Of a stretch of DNA of 64,000 nt, positions 52,508-61,793 are shown one piece after another. Both the position numbers and the translations under genes were made by a program. Position 1 is the first letter of the stretch, and every line of letters begins with the position of its first letter. The notes under the pieces were generated by a model. It was not told the origin of the DNA. It ran no database searches and worked only from the letters and a program-made list of their open reading frames with translations. The DNA comes from Henriciella sp. (GTDB taxonomy: Bacteria > Pseudomonadota > Alphaproteobacteria > Caulobacterales > Hyphomonadaceae), in the NCBI GenBank assembly GCA_017642885.1, contig JAEPOM010000006.1, positions 1 through 64,000 of the forward strand, given 5' to 3'.

Positions 52508-54011
52508 GCGCCCGACATTTACGCTAAAAGGCGATACTGGAGACTGGGAGATCGTGCTCGGCCTCGAAGTGCATGCTCAGGTTTCTTCGAACGCAAAGCT
52601 GTTCTCAGGTGCGTCCACGAAATTTGGTGCCGAGCCGAACCAGAACGTTTCGCTTGTTGATGCGGCGATGCCGGGAATGCTGCCGGTCATCAATGAGTTC
52701 TGTGTGGAACAGGCGGTCCGAACAGGGCTTGGTCTGAACGCTCAGATCAACAAAGTCTCCCGTTTCGACCGCAAAAACTATTTCTACCCTGATCTGCCGC
52801 AGGGCTATCAGATCAGTCAATTTGAGCATCCCATCGTTGGTGAGGGCGTGATCGAAGTTGATGTCGAGCCAGCCCATGGCGATCCGGCTTATGCATTCCC
52901 GGTTCGTATTGAACGTCTGCACCTGGAGCAGGATGCCGGAAAATCCATTCACGATATGGATCCGGGCGCGACTTATGTTGACCTCAACCGGTCCGGTGTT
53001 GCGCTTATGGAAATCGTATCCAAGCCGGACATTCGGACACCGCTTGAGGCGGCGGCTTATGTCAAGAAACTTAAATCCATCGTCGTCGCCCTCGGGACTT
53101 GCGACGGGGATATGGAAAAGGGCAATCTGCGCGCGGATGTGAACGTGTCTGTTTGTAAGCCCGGCGCCTATGAAAAGTTCCGGGAAGCCGACGATTTCGG
53201 CGAGCTTGGCACACGCTGTGAGATCAAGAACATGAACTCGTTCCGCTTCATTCAGGCGGCGATTGAGTTTGAGGCGCGTCGGCAAATTGAGATCATCGAA
53301 AATGGCGGCACGGTCGATCAGGAGACGCGTCTCTATGACCCTGACAAAGGGGAAACTCGTAGCATGCGCTCTAAGGAAGATGCGCATGATTATCGCTATT
53401 TCCCTGACCCAGACCTGCTGCCTCTGGAGATCGACGACGCTTTCATCGAGAGCATTCGCGTAAACCTGCCCGAATTGCCAGACCAGAAGCGCGCTCGATT
53501 TGAGAGCGATTACGGCCTCTCGCGTTATGATGCGGGCGTCCTGACTGCCGATGCAGAAAGCGCCGACTTCTATGAAACGGTTGCTAAGGGTCGTGACCCG
53601 AAGCTGGCTGCGAACTGGGTGACACAAGAGCTATTCGGATACCTCAACAAAGCAGAGCTCGATCTGTCAGAAACACCGGTCTCAGCCGTCCAGTTGGGCG
53701 GATTGATCGATTTGATCAGCGGTGAGGTTATTTCCGGCAAAATCGCCAAGGACGTTTTCCAGCGCATGATTGATGGAGAGGGCGATCCCGCCGATATCGT
53801 CGAGAAACACGGCCTGAAACAGGTTACTGATACTGGTGCAATCGAAGCGATCATTGACGAGGTTATCGCCGCAAATCCGGAACAGGCCGAGGCTGTGAAG
53901 GAAAAACCCAAAACGATGGGTTGGTTTGTCGGTCAGGTAATGAAAGCCTCGGGTGGCAAGGCCAATCCGCAAGCGGTCAACAAGATCCTCCGGGAAAAAC
54001 TCGGGCTCTAA
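52500..54011 (+). CDS. gatB: Aspartyl/glutamyl-tRNA amidotransferase subunit B
   Basis: GatB activates and amidates the misacylated tRNA. The 503-residue product has [20 protein letters not shown], the kinase-like core [14 protein letters not shown], and LRADVNVSV, with the YqeY tail domain at the C-terminus ending [19 protein letters not shown]. The start at [10 protein letters not shown] (52500) fits GAGG nine bases upstream and overlaps the membrane-protein stop. It is convergent with the LuxR gene eight bases away. Confidence 0.96.
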   Translation: MTERPTFTLKGDTGDWEIVLGLEVHAQVSSNAKLFSGASTKFGAEPNQNVSLVDAAMPGMLPVINEFCVEQAVRTGLGLNAQINKVSRFDRKNYFYPDLPQGYQISQFEHPIVGEGVIEVDVEPAHGDPAYAFPVRIERLHLEQDAGKSIHDMDPGATYVDLNRSGVALMEIVSKPDIRTPLEAAAYVKKLKSIVVALGTCDGDMEKGNLRADVNVSVCKPGAYEKFREADDFGELGTRCEIKNMNSFRFIQAAIEFEARRQIEIIENGGTVDQETRLYDPDKGETRSMRSKEDAHDYRYFPDPDLLPLEIDDAFIESIRVNLPELPDQKRARFESDYGLSRYDAGVLTADAESADFYETVAKGRDPKLAANWVTQELFGYLNKAELDLSETPVSAVQLGGLIDLISGEVISGKIAKDVFQRMIDGEGDPADIVEKHGLKQVTDTGAIEAIIDEVIAANPEQAEAVKEKPKTMGWFVGQVMKASGGKANPQAVNKILREKLGL

Positions 54012-54018
54012 CGCCTGC

Positions 54019-54744
54019 TCAAGCCAGTAACAAACCGCAACCGATTCCTTTCAATACCGCACTGATGCGATTGTTGACGCCAAGCTTGATGAAGACCCGC
54101 CTGAGCATTGTGTCGACGGTGTTTTCCGTCACGCCGAGACGTTCTGCGATGGCATTGTTTGCGAGACCAGCGGCGACCAACGTTAAGGCTTCAGTCTCGC
54201 GTGGGCTTAAGGGTTTTTCCGGGGCTTCGTCATTGATATCTGCAAGATCAAAGTATCGATTGTGGGTCTGCAGGCAGGCAAATTGAATTTCGATCTCTTG
54301 GTTGGCCGATAAGTCTAGTTTTGCGCCTTGGCTGGCCAGGCTGAACAAGGCCATCGTCCCCATTGGTCCGAACACTGGAACGGCAATGCCGTCGAGAAAA
54401 TTGGCTTTCTTGTGCGCTTCAAAAACCTGCTGCTGCTGAGAGTTCAACGATTGCGACTTTGGCACATCCCCCCAGTGAAATGGTCGGGATTCTTTCCTGG
54501 ATCGGACAATGATGGGATCAAATTTCGCGAAGTTCTTCGAGATGTATTCTTTGGCGAACTCTTTCGGAAAATTCTGCCTGACGATCCCTGTCTCAGGGGG
54601 GATGGCGCGCAGCTGTTTAGACATAATGAAATAGGCGCTGTGCGAGAGCCCGAATGCGCGAATGAAATCATCGAACTCGCGGAATAAATCCTGTTCGGTT
54701 TCACACGCGTGCGTGCGTTCTATAAATCCTTCCAGCGACTGCAT
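54019..54744 (-). CDS. LuxR-type solo regulator (autoinducer-binding plus HTH)
   Basis: The 241-residue product has a LuxR autoinducer-binding domain (1-165) and a C-terminal LuxR helix-turn-helix (SPRETEALTLVAAGLANNAI, then GVTENTVDTML). Against the six TraR signal-pocket residues, Tyr67, Asp76, Pro77, Trp91 and Gly119 match Y61, D70, P71, W85 and G113 at exact spacing, but Trp57 is replaced by Phe63. No luxI-type synthase lies in the window, so it is a solo that may sense an exogenous or non-standard signal. Confidence 0.88.
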   Translation of the reverse strand: MQSLEGFIERTHACETEQDLFREFDDFIRAFGLSHSAYFIMSKQLRAIPPETGIVRQNFPKEFAKEYISKNFAKFDPIIVRSRKESRPFHWGDVPKSQSLNSQQQQVFEAHKKANFLDGIAVPVFGPMGTMALFSLASQGAKLDLSANQEIEIQFACLQTHNRYFDLADINDEAPEKPLSPRETEALTLVAAGLANNAIAERLGVTENTVDTMLRRVFIKLGVNNRISAVLKGIGCGLLLA

Positions 54745-54773
54745 TCTCCCCTCGCGAGGCCGATATTAGCACA

Positions 54774-55211
54774 TTAGCTGGCAAAAGGGCGGATTTTGTT
54801 TGCGATCTCTTCCAAATACGAAATCTCAGCCATCTGACCGCTGGCATGCCCGCCAAGCGATCGGTCTTGCCAGCGTGGAATGATATGGAAGTGGAGATGG
54901 AATACGGTTTGACCGGCCGGCGCTCCATTAAACTGCGTAACAACGACGCCGTCGGGTTGAAGCGCGGCTTCGACGGCACGCGCGACGCGCTGGACCCGCT
55001 CCATATAAGTCCCGAGCGCTTCAGTCGGCATGTCGAGAAAATTCCTTGCGGTCACTTGCTTCGGTATGACCAGCGTGTGCCCCTCCGCTTGTGGAAAAAC
55101 GTCCATGAAGGCCAGCGCCACATCGTCTTCATATACGTTCACGCATGGCATCTCGCCGCGAAGGATCTTGGCGAAAATGTTGTCGGGATCATACTCGGCG
55201 TGGAGGGTCAT
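54774..55211 (-). CDS. HIT family protein
   Basis: The 145-residue product is a histidine-triad nucleotide hydrolase of the HinT type. The motif HLHFHIIPR (HxHxH) at about residue 107 holds the catalytic histidine, and FAKILRGEMPCVNVYED and FMDVFPQAEGHTLVIPK are typical N-terminal elements. Family members hydrolyse AMP-linked substrates. It overlaps the acetyltransferase stop by four bases and is downstream of it in one operon. Confidence 0.94.
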   Translation of the reverse strand: MTLHAEYDPDNIFAKILRGEMPCVNVYEDDVALAFMDVFPQAEGHTLVIPKQVTARNFLDMPTEALGTYMERVQRVARAVEAALQPDGVVVTQFNGAPAGQTVFHLHFHIIPRWQDRSLGGHASGQMAEISYLEEIANKIRPFAS

Positions 55212-56374
55212 GGATTGTCTTTCTTGAACGGGGTTCGTTTGGTCAGGTAGGCGCTTTCGTGTTCGACGGCCTGACGCTCGCGGGTGAGATAGTCGTCAAT
55301 TGCCTCTCTCAGCCCCTTGTGAGCGATCCAGTGGGCGGAAGAGGTCGTCACAGGCGCATAGCCGCGCGCCAGCTTGTGTCCGCCCTGAGCGCCCGCTTCC
55401 ACGACGGCGAGATCATTCGCAATGGCGAAGTCGATCGCTTGATAATAGCAGGTCTCAAAATGCAGGAACGGACGCGGCGCTGTGCACCCCCAATAGCGGC
55501 CATAGAGCGTGTCCGAACCGATGAGATTGAGCGCCCCGGCAATCGGGACGTCATCCTCGCAAGCGAGGATCAGAAGAATGTGCTCGGCCATACGCTCACC
55601 CAAGAGCGTGAACGTCTCTCGGTTGAGATACGGATAGCCCCATTTGCGGGCTCCCGTATCCATGTAGAACTCGAAGAACGCATCCCAATGATGCGCTTTG
55701 ATGTCATCACCTGTGAGATGCTGAAACAAAAGGCCAGCCTGCGCTTTGGCGCGCTCTTTCCTCAAGTTCTTGCGCTTGGACGAGGAGAGCGCAGCTAGAA
55801 AACCGTCGAAGTCTTTGTAGCCAGCATTGCGCCAGTGAAATTGTTGGTCGTTGCGGATCAACAGACCGAGCTCTTGAAGTTGATCGGCCTGGCCGGGCTC
55901 AACAAAATTGATGTGCAGAGACGAGAAGTCGTTCTGCGCCGCGATTTGAATGGCGGCGGACACCAACGCATTACCAAGCCGCGTTTGATCAGGGCCGGGC
56001 TTGGTCAAAAGGCGCCGGCCGGTCACCGGAGTGAAGGGGACGGCGGCCAGCAATTTCGGAAAGTAGTCACCGCCGGCACGCTGATAAGCGTCCGCCCAGC
56101 TATGATCGAAGACAAACTCGCCCTGGCTATGGGTTTTTGCGTACATTGGCATGGCCGCGAGGATGGCCTTGTTCGGGTCTTCGATGACAACGTGACAGGG
56201 CGACCAACCGGTTTCTGGTATTGCGGCGCCAGATGCTTCGAGAGCCTCTAGAAATTCCCATGTCAGGAAGGGGTCGAACGGTTCGCTAATTGGATTTGCG
56301 ACCGCGTTCCACGCCTCAGGGGCTATGTCCTGCATCTGACTTACGATGCGCGCTGTGAAGACCGGTTCGTCCAT
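55208..56374 (-). CDS. FemAB-like GNAT-fold protein (PF04339 type)
   Basis: The 388-residue product fits the peptidogalycan biosynthesis/recognition family, double GNAT-fold proteins related to FemAB aminoacyltransferases. Visible are FDPFLTWEFLEALEASG at the N-terminus, RFHWRNAGYKDFDGFLA-like FHWRNAGYKDFDGFLAAL, and the conserved ETCYYQAIDFAIAN and GAQGGHKLARGY near the C-terminus. The substrate is not known. The start at MDEPVFTARI (56374) is chosen because the upstream frame does not match. It lies eight bases after the glycerophosphodiesterase. Confidence 0.85.
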   Translation of the reverse strand: MDEPVFTARIVSQMQDIAPEAWNAVANPISEPFDPFLTWEFLEALEASGAAIPETGWSPCHVVIEDPNKAILAAMPMYAKTHSQGEFVFDHSWADAYQRAGGDYFPKLLAAVPFTPVTGRRLLTKPGPDQTRLGNALVSAAIQIAAQNDFSSLHINFVEPGQADQLQELGLLIRNDQQFHWRNAGYKDFDGFLAALSSSKRKNLRKERAKAQAGLLFQHLTGDDIKAHHWDAFFEFYMDTGARKWGYPYLNRETFTLLGERMAEHILLILACEDDVPIAGALNLIGSDTLYGRYWGCTAPRPFLHFETCYYQAIDFAIANDLAVVEAGAQGGHKLARGYAPVTTSSAHWIAHKGLREAIDDYLTRERQAVEHESAYLTKRTPFKKDNP

Positions 56375-56381
56375 GAGGTTC

Positions 56382-57134
56382 TTATGTACGCAAAATGTGA
56401 CGTTTTGCGAGCGCCGGATCGAATCCTTCAAAGATTTGACTGTCTGTGATCGATGCCAGGGCTTCGCATGTGCCCGCATCTTTGACGGTCCACGTCACCA
56501 GTGGGGTTTCCTGACGAACCGCTTGCAAAGATGGGTGACGCGCATCGCTGACATGGCACGCGAAATAATCAACGGGTCCGGCCGCGATGTCTGTCAGATT
56601 TGTCGCGCCGCTCATCTCTGACGGAAGGACGAGCTGTCCGCGCATCAGGCCTGTAGGCAGGGCGGACACTGCTATGGGGGAAAAGCTCATCGCCGCAGCA
56701 GGGCCCGTATGGTCGATCAACATCGTGCCGACGATCGAAGCAAATTGCGAAGCGTCGGTATCGCCATCCACTTTGAGTTCGCACAGCAACGGCGTTGTTT
56801 GGGGCCAGGTGGATAGGAGACCCTCGAGCGAAATGATGGCGCCGCCGCCCACCAGCGGCGTGCCGATCAGCTCAACACTTGTTAGGTCCGCGACGCTTCC
56901 TGTCTCGTCCGTCATCCGATCCAAGACCGGATCATGGAACACAATCGGCGTTCCGTCAGCGGCGGGGCGAACATCAAATTCGATCCCGAGGCCTGCGTTC
57001 GCGGCTGCGAGTAGGGCTTCGAGGCTGTTTTCCGTTAAGCCGCCATCGGTCCACAACCCACGATGGGCATAGACAAATTCAGACAGCTTGAACGCCTCAG
57101 CCAATTTCGAACACGCCGTCAACTTCGACCGCAA
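56382..57134 (-). CDS. ugpQ: Glycerophosphodiester phosphodiesterase
   Basis: The 250-residue product releases an alcohol and glycerol-3-phosphate from phospholipid headgroup remnants. The metal and catalytic residues are in VYAHRGLWTDGGLTENSLEAL, LGIEFDVRPAADGTPIVFHD and LLCELKVDG. It has no signal peptide, so it acts in the cytoplasm. The first ATG gives a 38-base overlap with the RidA gene upstream; a TTG nearer the conserved AHRG motif is a possible real start. Confidence 0.88.
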   Translation of the reverse strand: MRSKLTACSKLAEAFKLSEFVYAHRGLWTDGGLTENSLEALLAAANAGLGIEFDVRPAADGTPIVFHDPVLDRMTDETGSVADLTSVELIGTPLVGGGAIISLEGLLSTWPQTTPLLCELKVDGDTDASQFASIVGTMLIDHTGPAAAMSFSPIAVSALPTGLMRGQLVLPSEMSGATNLTDIAAGPVDYFACHVSDARHPSLQAVRQETPLVTWTVKDAGTCEALASITDSQIFEGFDPALAKRHILRT

Positions 57135-57555
57135 CTCCGCGTGGGAGAACCGGGCTCGCTACGGCGGCACGTGCGTGACGTCCGTTTTCTCCAAACACAT
57201 CGACCATCAGGTCGGAACAACCATTGATCACTTCCGGCAGGTCGGTGAAATCGGCATGCGCGTTCACGAACCCGCCGAGCTTCACCACTCTCGCGATCCG
57301 AGAGAGATCTCCGACCGCCGCTTTACATTGTGCAATCAGATTGATGGCGCAGAGTCGGGCAGCAGCCTTGCCTTCCTCGAGCGATAAGTCTTCGCCAAGA
57401 CGGCCCTGCATGAGACCGTCAGGACCCGCGCTGACCTGACCTGAAACGAAAAGCATATTGCCGGAAACAACATAGGGAACATAGTTGGCGACGGGGGCCA
57501 TAGGCTTCGGGAGTGTGATCCCGAGTTCAGCGAGGCGAGATTCTGGTGACGACAT
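57097..57555 (-). CDS. RidA family protein
   Basis: The 152-residue product belongs to the RidA/YjgF family, enamine/imine deaminases and related proteins. The features PVANYVPYVVSGNMLFVSGQV and ASPVLPRGVAVEVDGVFEI are typical, but this long subgroup lacks the exact C-terminal EARV pattern of classical RidA, so imine hydrolysis is uncertain. The start at MSSPESRLAELG (57555) is chosen for GAAGGAAA eight bases upstream; an ATG 14 codons earlier has no site. Confidence 0.87.
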   Translation of the reverse strand: MSSPESRLAELGITLPKPMAPVANYVPYVVSGNMLFVSGQVSAGPDGLMQGRLGEDLSLEEGKAAARLCAINLIAQCKAAVGDLSRIARVVKLGGFVNAHADFTDLPEVINGCSDLMVDVFGENGRHARAAVASPVLPRGVAVEVDGVFEIG

Positions 57556-57617
57556 CGTATTTCCTTCGTGCTTTGCCTCACTGCTAACGCCACTCACAGG
57601 GGAACGGCAAGCCAGAA

Positions 57618-58898
57618 TTACGACTTTTGCGCCTTGTGCTGAGCCAGGCGAATGGAGCGGCCCGTGACAACCGAGTCATTGCCAAATTTCGACCGCGCGG
57701 CGTCGCTTGCTCTCTCGGCTTTGGCGCGTTTCTCGACGCTCGGATCGACAAGGTCGCGTGTCTCCCAGCGCGCGTCCGTGAGGTGGGAGATCCCTATCCC
57801 GATCAAACGATACTGACGACCGGCTTGAGTCTCTCGCGCCAGAAGCGGTTTCGAATACCGGAAGAGCACGTTTGCGAGATTCGTGGGTGAGGGAATCGTT
57901 ACCGATCGCGTGAGATTACGAAAGTCCTTTGATTTCAGTTTTAGAGTAACCGTAGAGCCTTCAACATTTGATCGTTTTGCTCGCACGGACGTCTCTTCAC
58001 AGACCTGCCACAGGCGATCTTCGAGCAGTTTGTAGTCTGAGATGTCTTCATTGAATGTGCGCTCCGCCGACACCGATTTGCGCAGCGTGTCGGTACGAAC
58101 GGGCCGGTTATCAATTCCGAGCGAGCGCTGATGCAGCCAAAGTCCGGTTTCACCGTAGCGGCGTATGAGATCTCGCGCCTCTGTGGTCTGCAGGTCTCCT
58201 ACCAGCCGATATCCGTCGCGCTCGAGCTTTTTCGCGAGCTGTTTACCGACCCCATGCAGAAACCCGACGTTTTTCTCAGCAAGCATCTCGACCGCTTCAG
58301 GTTTAGACAGAACCGCAAATCCTCGCGGTTTGTCCAACTCGCTCGCAGTTTTCGCCAGGAATTTATTCTCTGACAGTCCCACAGATATTGTGATCCCGAC
58401 CTCGGTTTCGATGTCTCTGGCCAGGCGTGCCAATGAACGCGCAGGGATAGCATCATTCACGCGCGTGGTGCCTGACAGGTCTAGAAACCCCTCGTCGACG
58501 CTCAGCATTTGAACTTTTGGGGTGAGGGACTGAAACATAGTTCGGATGGTGCGCGAGGCCTCCGAATAGGCTTCGCGGCGAGGTTTGACCACAACCGCTT
58601 CGGGGCACGCCTTGAGGGCCTTGAACATGGGCATCGCAGACCGGACGCCGTTCACCCGCGCCATGTAGCAACACGTCGCAACAACGCCTCGTTTGCCGCC
58701 GCCGACAATGACGGGTTTGTCCTTCAGTTCGGGATTATCCCGTTTTTCAATGGCTGCGAAAAACGCGTCGCAATCAATGTGCGCGATGGAGAGGGTTTCC
58801 AGATCAGGGTGGGAAATGATTCGATAGGAGCCGCAATTTGGGCAGGTCTCCGATTGTTCGGAGACATCAGCGTCGCAGTCTCTGCACATCGAGGGCAT
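57618..58898 (-). CDS. dinB: DNA polymerase IV with N-terminal zinc ribbon
   Basis: DinB is a translesion Y-family polymerase. The 426-residue product has a zinc ribbon at residues 5-24 (CRDC and CPNCGS), absent from E. coli DinB but common in alphaproteobacterial versions. Then come SIAHIDCDAFFAAIEKRD with the first catalytic aspartate and LSVDEGFLDLSG with the Asp-Glu pair (SVDEGFLD where E. coli has SIDEAYLD), the thumb HhH (VGKQLAKKLERDGY) and the little finger. A basic tail follows. The start is supported by the zinc ribbon. Confidence 0.95.
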   Translation of the reverse strand: MPSMCRDCDADVSEQSETCPNCGSYRIISHPDLETLSIAHIDCDAFFAAIEKRDNPELKDKPVIVGGGKRGVVATCCYMARVNGVRSAMPMFKALKACPEAVVVKPRREAYSEASRTIRTMFQSLTPKVQMLSVDEGFLDLSGTTRVNDAIPARSLARLARDIETEVGITISVGLSENKFLAKTASELDKPRGFAVLSKPEAVEMLAEKNVGFLHGVGKQLAKKLERDGYRLVGDLQTTEARDLIRRYGETGLWLHQRSLGIDNRPVRTDTLRKSVSAERTFNEDISDYKLLEDRLWQVCEETSVRAKRSNVEGSTVTLKLKSKDFRNLTRSVTIPSPTNLANVLFRYSKPLLARETQAGRQYRLIGIGISHLTDARWETRDLVDPSVEKRAKAERASDAARSKFGNDSVVTGRSIRLAQHKAQKS

Positions 58899-59011
58899 GA
58901 ATGTTCATGCCATGTTCCGCGAAATGGCGCAATTGGAAAAGAAACGTTAACGAACCAGGCTATAAAAAGAATCGGGGCAGAAACGATCCCTGGTGATTCG
59001 GAATCGCGATT

Positions 59012-59404
59012 ATGGCGAAACAAACCGCTCAGAAAGTTCTGATCGTTGAGGACAATGCGCTGAATATGCGTTTGTTCAGCGACCTGCTGGAAGCGAGCGG
59101 GTATGAGACGCTGCAATGCACGGATGGCGGCAAAGCCGCCGCGCTCGCCGTCGATGAACAACCTGATCTAATCATCATGGACATCCAACTGCCAGAGGTG
59201 TCCGGGCTCGATATCACCCGGTGGCTGAAGGACGATGAGCGGACGTCCGCTATTCCAGTCCTCGCCGTGACCGCCTTCGCCATGCGAACGGATGAATTGC
59301 TCGTCCGCGAAGCCGGATGCGAAGGTTATCTATCCAAACCCATCCAGGTTCGTTCATTCCTGAAAACGGTTGATGATCTAATGCCCAAGGTTAAACCGAC
59401 ATGA
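59012..59404 (+). CDS. divK: Single-domain response regulator DivK
   Basis: DivK is a cell-cycle regulator that, when phosphorylated, controls CtrA through DivL and PleC/DivJ in Caulobacter-type bacteria. The 130-residue receiver domain has the acidic pocket in IVEDNALNM, the phospho-acceptor Asp57 in [10 protein letters not shown], and the lysine in YLSKPIQ. Its identity rests on the sequence and on the pleD gene, which overlaps by four bases, as in Caulobacter. Confidence 0.95.
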   Translation: MAKQTAQKVLIVEDNALNMRLFSDLLEASGYETLQCTDGGKAAALAVDEQPDLIIMDIQLPEVSGLDITRWLKDDERTSAIPVLAVTAFAMRTDELLVREAGCEGYLSKPIQVRSFLKTVDDLMPKVKPT

Positions 59405-60765
59405 CTGCTCGTGTCCTAGTTGTCGATGATATCGAAGCTAACCGTCGGCTCGTTCAAGCCAAGTTGGAAGCGAAATACTACACTGTCATGCTGTCTCATT
59501 CCGGTGAGCATGCGATTAGCGCGGCGATACATCAGCAACCGGATATCATTCTGCTCGATGTCATGATGCCCGGAATGGACGGGTATGAAGTTTGTCGGCA
59601 GCTCAAATCGAATATCTCCACCCGTCATATCCCGATCGTCATGCTGACAGCCTTGACCGATCGAGATGACAGGTTGCGGGGTCTGGAGGCCGGCGCTGAC
59701 GATTTCCTGTCAAAGCCCGTCGACGATTTCGCCTTGTTCGCCCGGCTCGAAGCGCTCTCACGGTATAATGCCGTGGCAGATGAACTCCGCACCCGGGAAG
59801 CCGCAAACCCGCATACGGCTAACTTTACAGAAGGCGAGCTCGTAACGCTCTCCAAGCCAGCCAGTATCCTGGTGGTCGATCAGAACAATGCCGAAGCACG
59901 TAGAGTGGCGAGCGCGTTGCAGGCTGTCGGCAATCAAGCAGAGACGTGGATCGATGCGCAGAAAAGCGGGATCAAATTCAAGGAAATTGATCTCATCGTC
60001 CTCGCACTTTCGGGGCAGAGGCATGATGCGCTGAAACTATGTGCGCAGCTGAGATCGCTTCGAGAGGCGAGAGATTTCGCGATCATCGTGACGTGTGATG
60101 AGAAAGACCACCAACGCGCGGCCGAGGGTTTGCGTATTGGGGCCTCAGACATCATTCAGACCCCGCTCGACCTACAGGAGCTTCAGGCTCGCGTCGCAAC
60201 GCAGGTTCGCCGTAAGCGCTACATACAGATCCTTAGAAAGCGCGTGGATACCGGGCTGGAGCTGTCTGTGATCGATCAGCTCACCGGATTGTATAACCGT
60301 CGTTACATGCTTGAGCGCTTACAGCTCTGGATGCAGCGCTCGGCGCTGGACGGAAAGCCGGTGTCCGTCGTCGCGTTCGATATTGACCATTTCAAACGCG
60401 TCAATGATGAGCATGGCCACGAAGCTGGTGATCTGGTGCTGCAGGAATTCTCAGAACGCCTACGCACAAATATTCGGCCAAAGGATATTGCCTGTCGTCC
60501 GGGTGGTGAGGAATTTCTGGTGATCATGCCAGAAACGCCCGGCGATCTCGCCTATATCGGGGCAGAACGCATACGGCACGCCATTGCGGCCGAACCATTC
60601 TTGGTTGAGCGCAATAATGAAGAAATTCGCGTCACCGTGAGCGCTGGCGTCGCCACGCACTATGGCGAAGATGCCCTGCTCGCTGATCTGCTCCACCGCG
60701 CTGATCAGGCGCTATACAAGGCCAAAGAAAACGGCCGGAACCGGATCGAGAAACTCGCAGCATAA
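59401..60765 (+). CDS. pleD: Diguanylate cyclase response regulator PleD
   Basis: PleD makes cyclic di-GMP at the stalked pole in response to DivK-linked kinases. The 454-residue product has a receiver with Asp53 ([12 protein letters not shown]), a second receiver-like domain without a clear phospho-site (around [10 protein letters not shown]), and a C-terminal GGDEF domain with active site RPGGEEF. The product-inhibition site RPKD lies five residues before GGEEF, matching the I-site spacing of Caulobacter PleD. A terminator follows at once. Confidence 0.96.
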   Translation: MTARVLVVDDIEANRRLVQAKLEAKYYTVMLSHSGEHAISAAIHQQPDIILLDVMMPGMDGYEVCRQLKSNISTRHIPIVMLTALTDRDDRLRGLEAGADDFLSKPVDDFALFARLEALSRYNAVADELRTREAANPHTANFTEGELVTLSKPASILVVDQNNAEARRVASALQAVGNQAETWIDAQKSGIKFKEIDLIVLALSGQRHDALKLCAQLRSLREARDFAIIVTCDEKDHQRAAEGLRIGASDIIQTPLDLQELQARVATQVRRKRYIQILRKRVDTGLELSVIDQLTGLYNRRYMLERLQLWMQRSALDGKPVSVVAFDIDHFKRVNDEHGHEAGDLVLQEFSERLRTNIRPKDIACRPGGEEFLVIMPETPGDLAYIGAERIRHAIAAEPFLVERNNEEIRVTVSAGVATHYGEDALLADLLHRADQALYKAKENGRNRIEKLAA

Positions 60766-60767
60766 AA

Positions 60768-60790
60768 AAACCGGGCAAAACGCCCGGTTT
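60768..60790. terminator. Bidirectional terminator between pleD and rpmG
   Basis: AAACCGGGC and GCCCGGTTT form a nine-base-pair stem around a five-base loop, with A runs on the left and T residues on the right. It ends the divK-pleD operon and the convergent rpmG transcript. Confidence 0.88.
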
Positions 60791-60815
60791 CTTGATTCGT
60801 ATCAGAGGACAGATC

Positions 60816-60983
60816 TTACTTGATCTTGCCTTCTTTGAATTCGACATGCTTTTTCGCAATCGGATCATACTTCCGCTTGACCATCTTCTCGGTCATGTTG
60901 CGTGGGTTCTTCTTCGTGACGTAGAAGAATCCGGTGCCTACTGTTGAATTCAGGCGAATTTTAATCGTTGCCGGTTTGGCCAT
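60816..60983 (-). CDS. rpmG: 50S ribosomal protein L33
   Basis: The 55-residue product, beginning [20 protein letters not shown] and continuing with [10 protein letters not shown] and [16 protein letters not shown], is a clear L33 of the cysteine-free type common in proteobacteria. The absence of the CxxC zinc motif indicates a zinc-independent form. It lies on the minus strand between the pleD terminator and the NUDIX gene, the same place as in Caulobacter relatives. Confidence 0.96.
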   Translation of the reverse strand: MAKPATIKIRLNSTVGTGFFYVTKKNPRNMTEKMVKRKYDPIAKKHVEFKEGKIK

Positions 60984-61067
60984 AACGGTGCGCCTTTTGC
61001 TAAGGGCTGAATCTCGAAAACGCGTCTAATGATGGGTTGTGAGACGGAAGTCAACCACGTGGACGCA

Positions 61068-61793
61068 TCAAATTCTGTCAGCGGAGTGCCCGCTTCGTGT
61101 CCAGCGCAGAAAGGGAGGTCCAAGATCGTCGTTCTTGCTAAGACGTTCTTTGATCTCACCGAGCATAAACCGCGTCACATTCGGCAAATCTAGCGCCATT
61201 GCGTCCTTGAGCGTGACCCATTGCAGATCATGCAATTCTGCGCCGTCCAGGGGCGGGCGATCGTCGATCAAAGTCAATTCTGCTTCGGCCATGAAGAATC
61301 GCGCGTCAAAACGCTTCGGACGATAGGGCGGGGTGATCGCGCGGCCGATGAAGCGCAAATGCTCCAGGTTCGGCGCAATATCCAGCGCATAGAGTTTTTC
61401 CCAGCCTGCAGGCGCCTTGCGTGGCATTTCGGCTTGTTTGCCGAGCAACAGCCCGGTTTCTTCGAAAGTCTCGCGAATGGCTGTTAGGGCGAACGCCCGC
61501 GGCACGCGTTTGGTTTGAAACCGAAGCCGGGCCTCTTCTATAGCTGCCAACTCGCTATAGCTCGCAACCCGTCCATCTTGCGGATCTACGCGCCCACCCG
61601 GAAAGACGTATTTGTCTGGCATGAAATCATGTCGACCCGATCGTTTCCCCATGAGGACACGAGGTTGTGTCTGATCGCGTCGGACCAGGATGAGCGTGGC
61701 AGCATCACTGGGACGCGGACTTGGACGATCCGTCACAATAATTTCGGCCGCGTCTTCGCGATCGTATGCATTCCCAAGATCTGGCTTACTCAT
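61068..61793 (-). CDS. NUDIX hydrolase
   Basis: The 241-residue product has an N-terminal extension, then the Nudix box in AIRETFEETGLLLG, with the glycine-rich part in VFPGGRVDPQDG upstream, matching GX5EX7REUXEEXGU. NUDIX enzymes cleave nucleoside diphosphates linked to other groups; the substrate is not shown here. It overlaps the rnr stop by four bases and so is probably translated with it, as in other alphaproteobacteria. Confidence 0.9.
   Translation of the reverse strand: MSKPDLGNAYDREDAAEIIVTDRPSPRPSDAATLILVRRDQTQPRVLMGKRSGRHDFMPDKYVFPGGRVDPQDGRVASYSELAAIEEARLRFQTKRVPRAFALTAIRETFEETGLLLGKQAEMPRKAPAGWEKLYALDIAPNLEHLRFIGRAITPPYRPKRFDARFFMAEAELTLIDDRPPLDGAELHDLQWVTLKDAMALDLPNVTRFMLGEIKERLSKNDDLGPPFLRWTRSGHSADRI

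Noticed and set aside
52605-53627. 340-residue minus-strand frame within gatB
   Set aside because: A long shadow frame opposite gatB; its composition mirrors the real gene and it matches no family.
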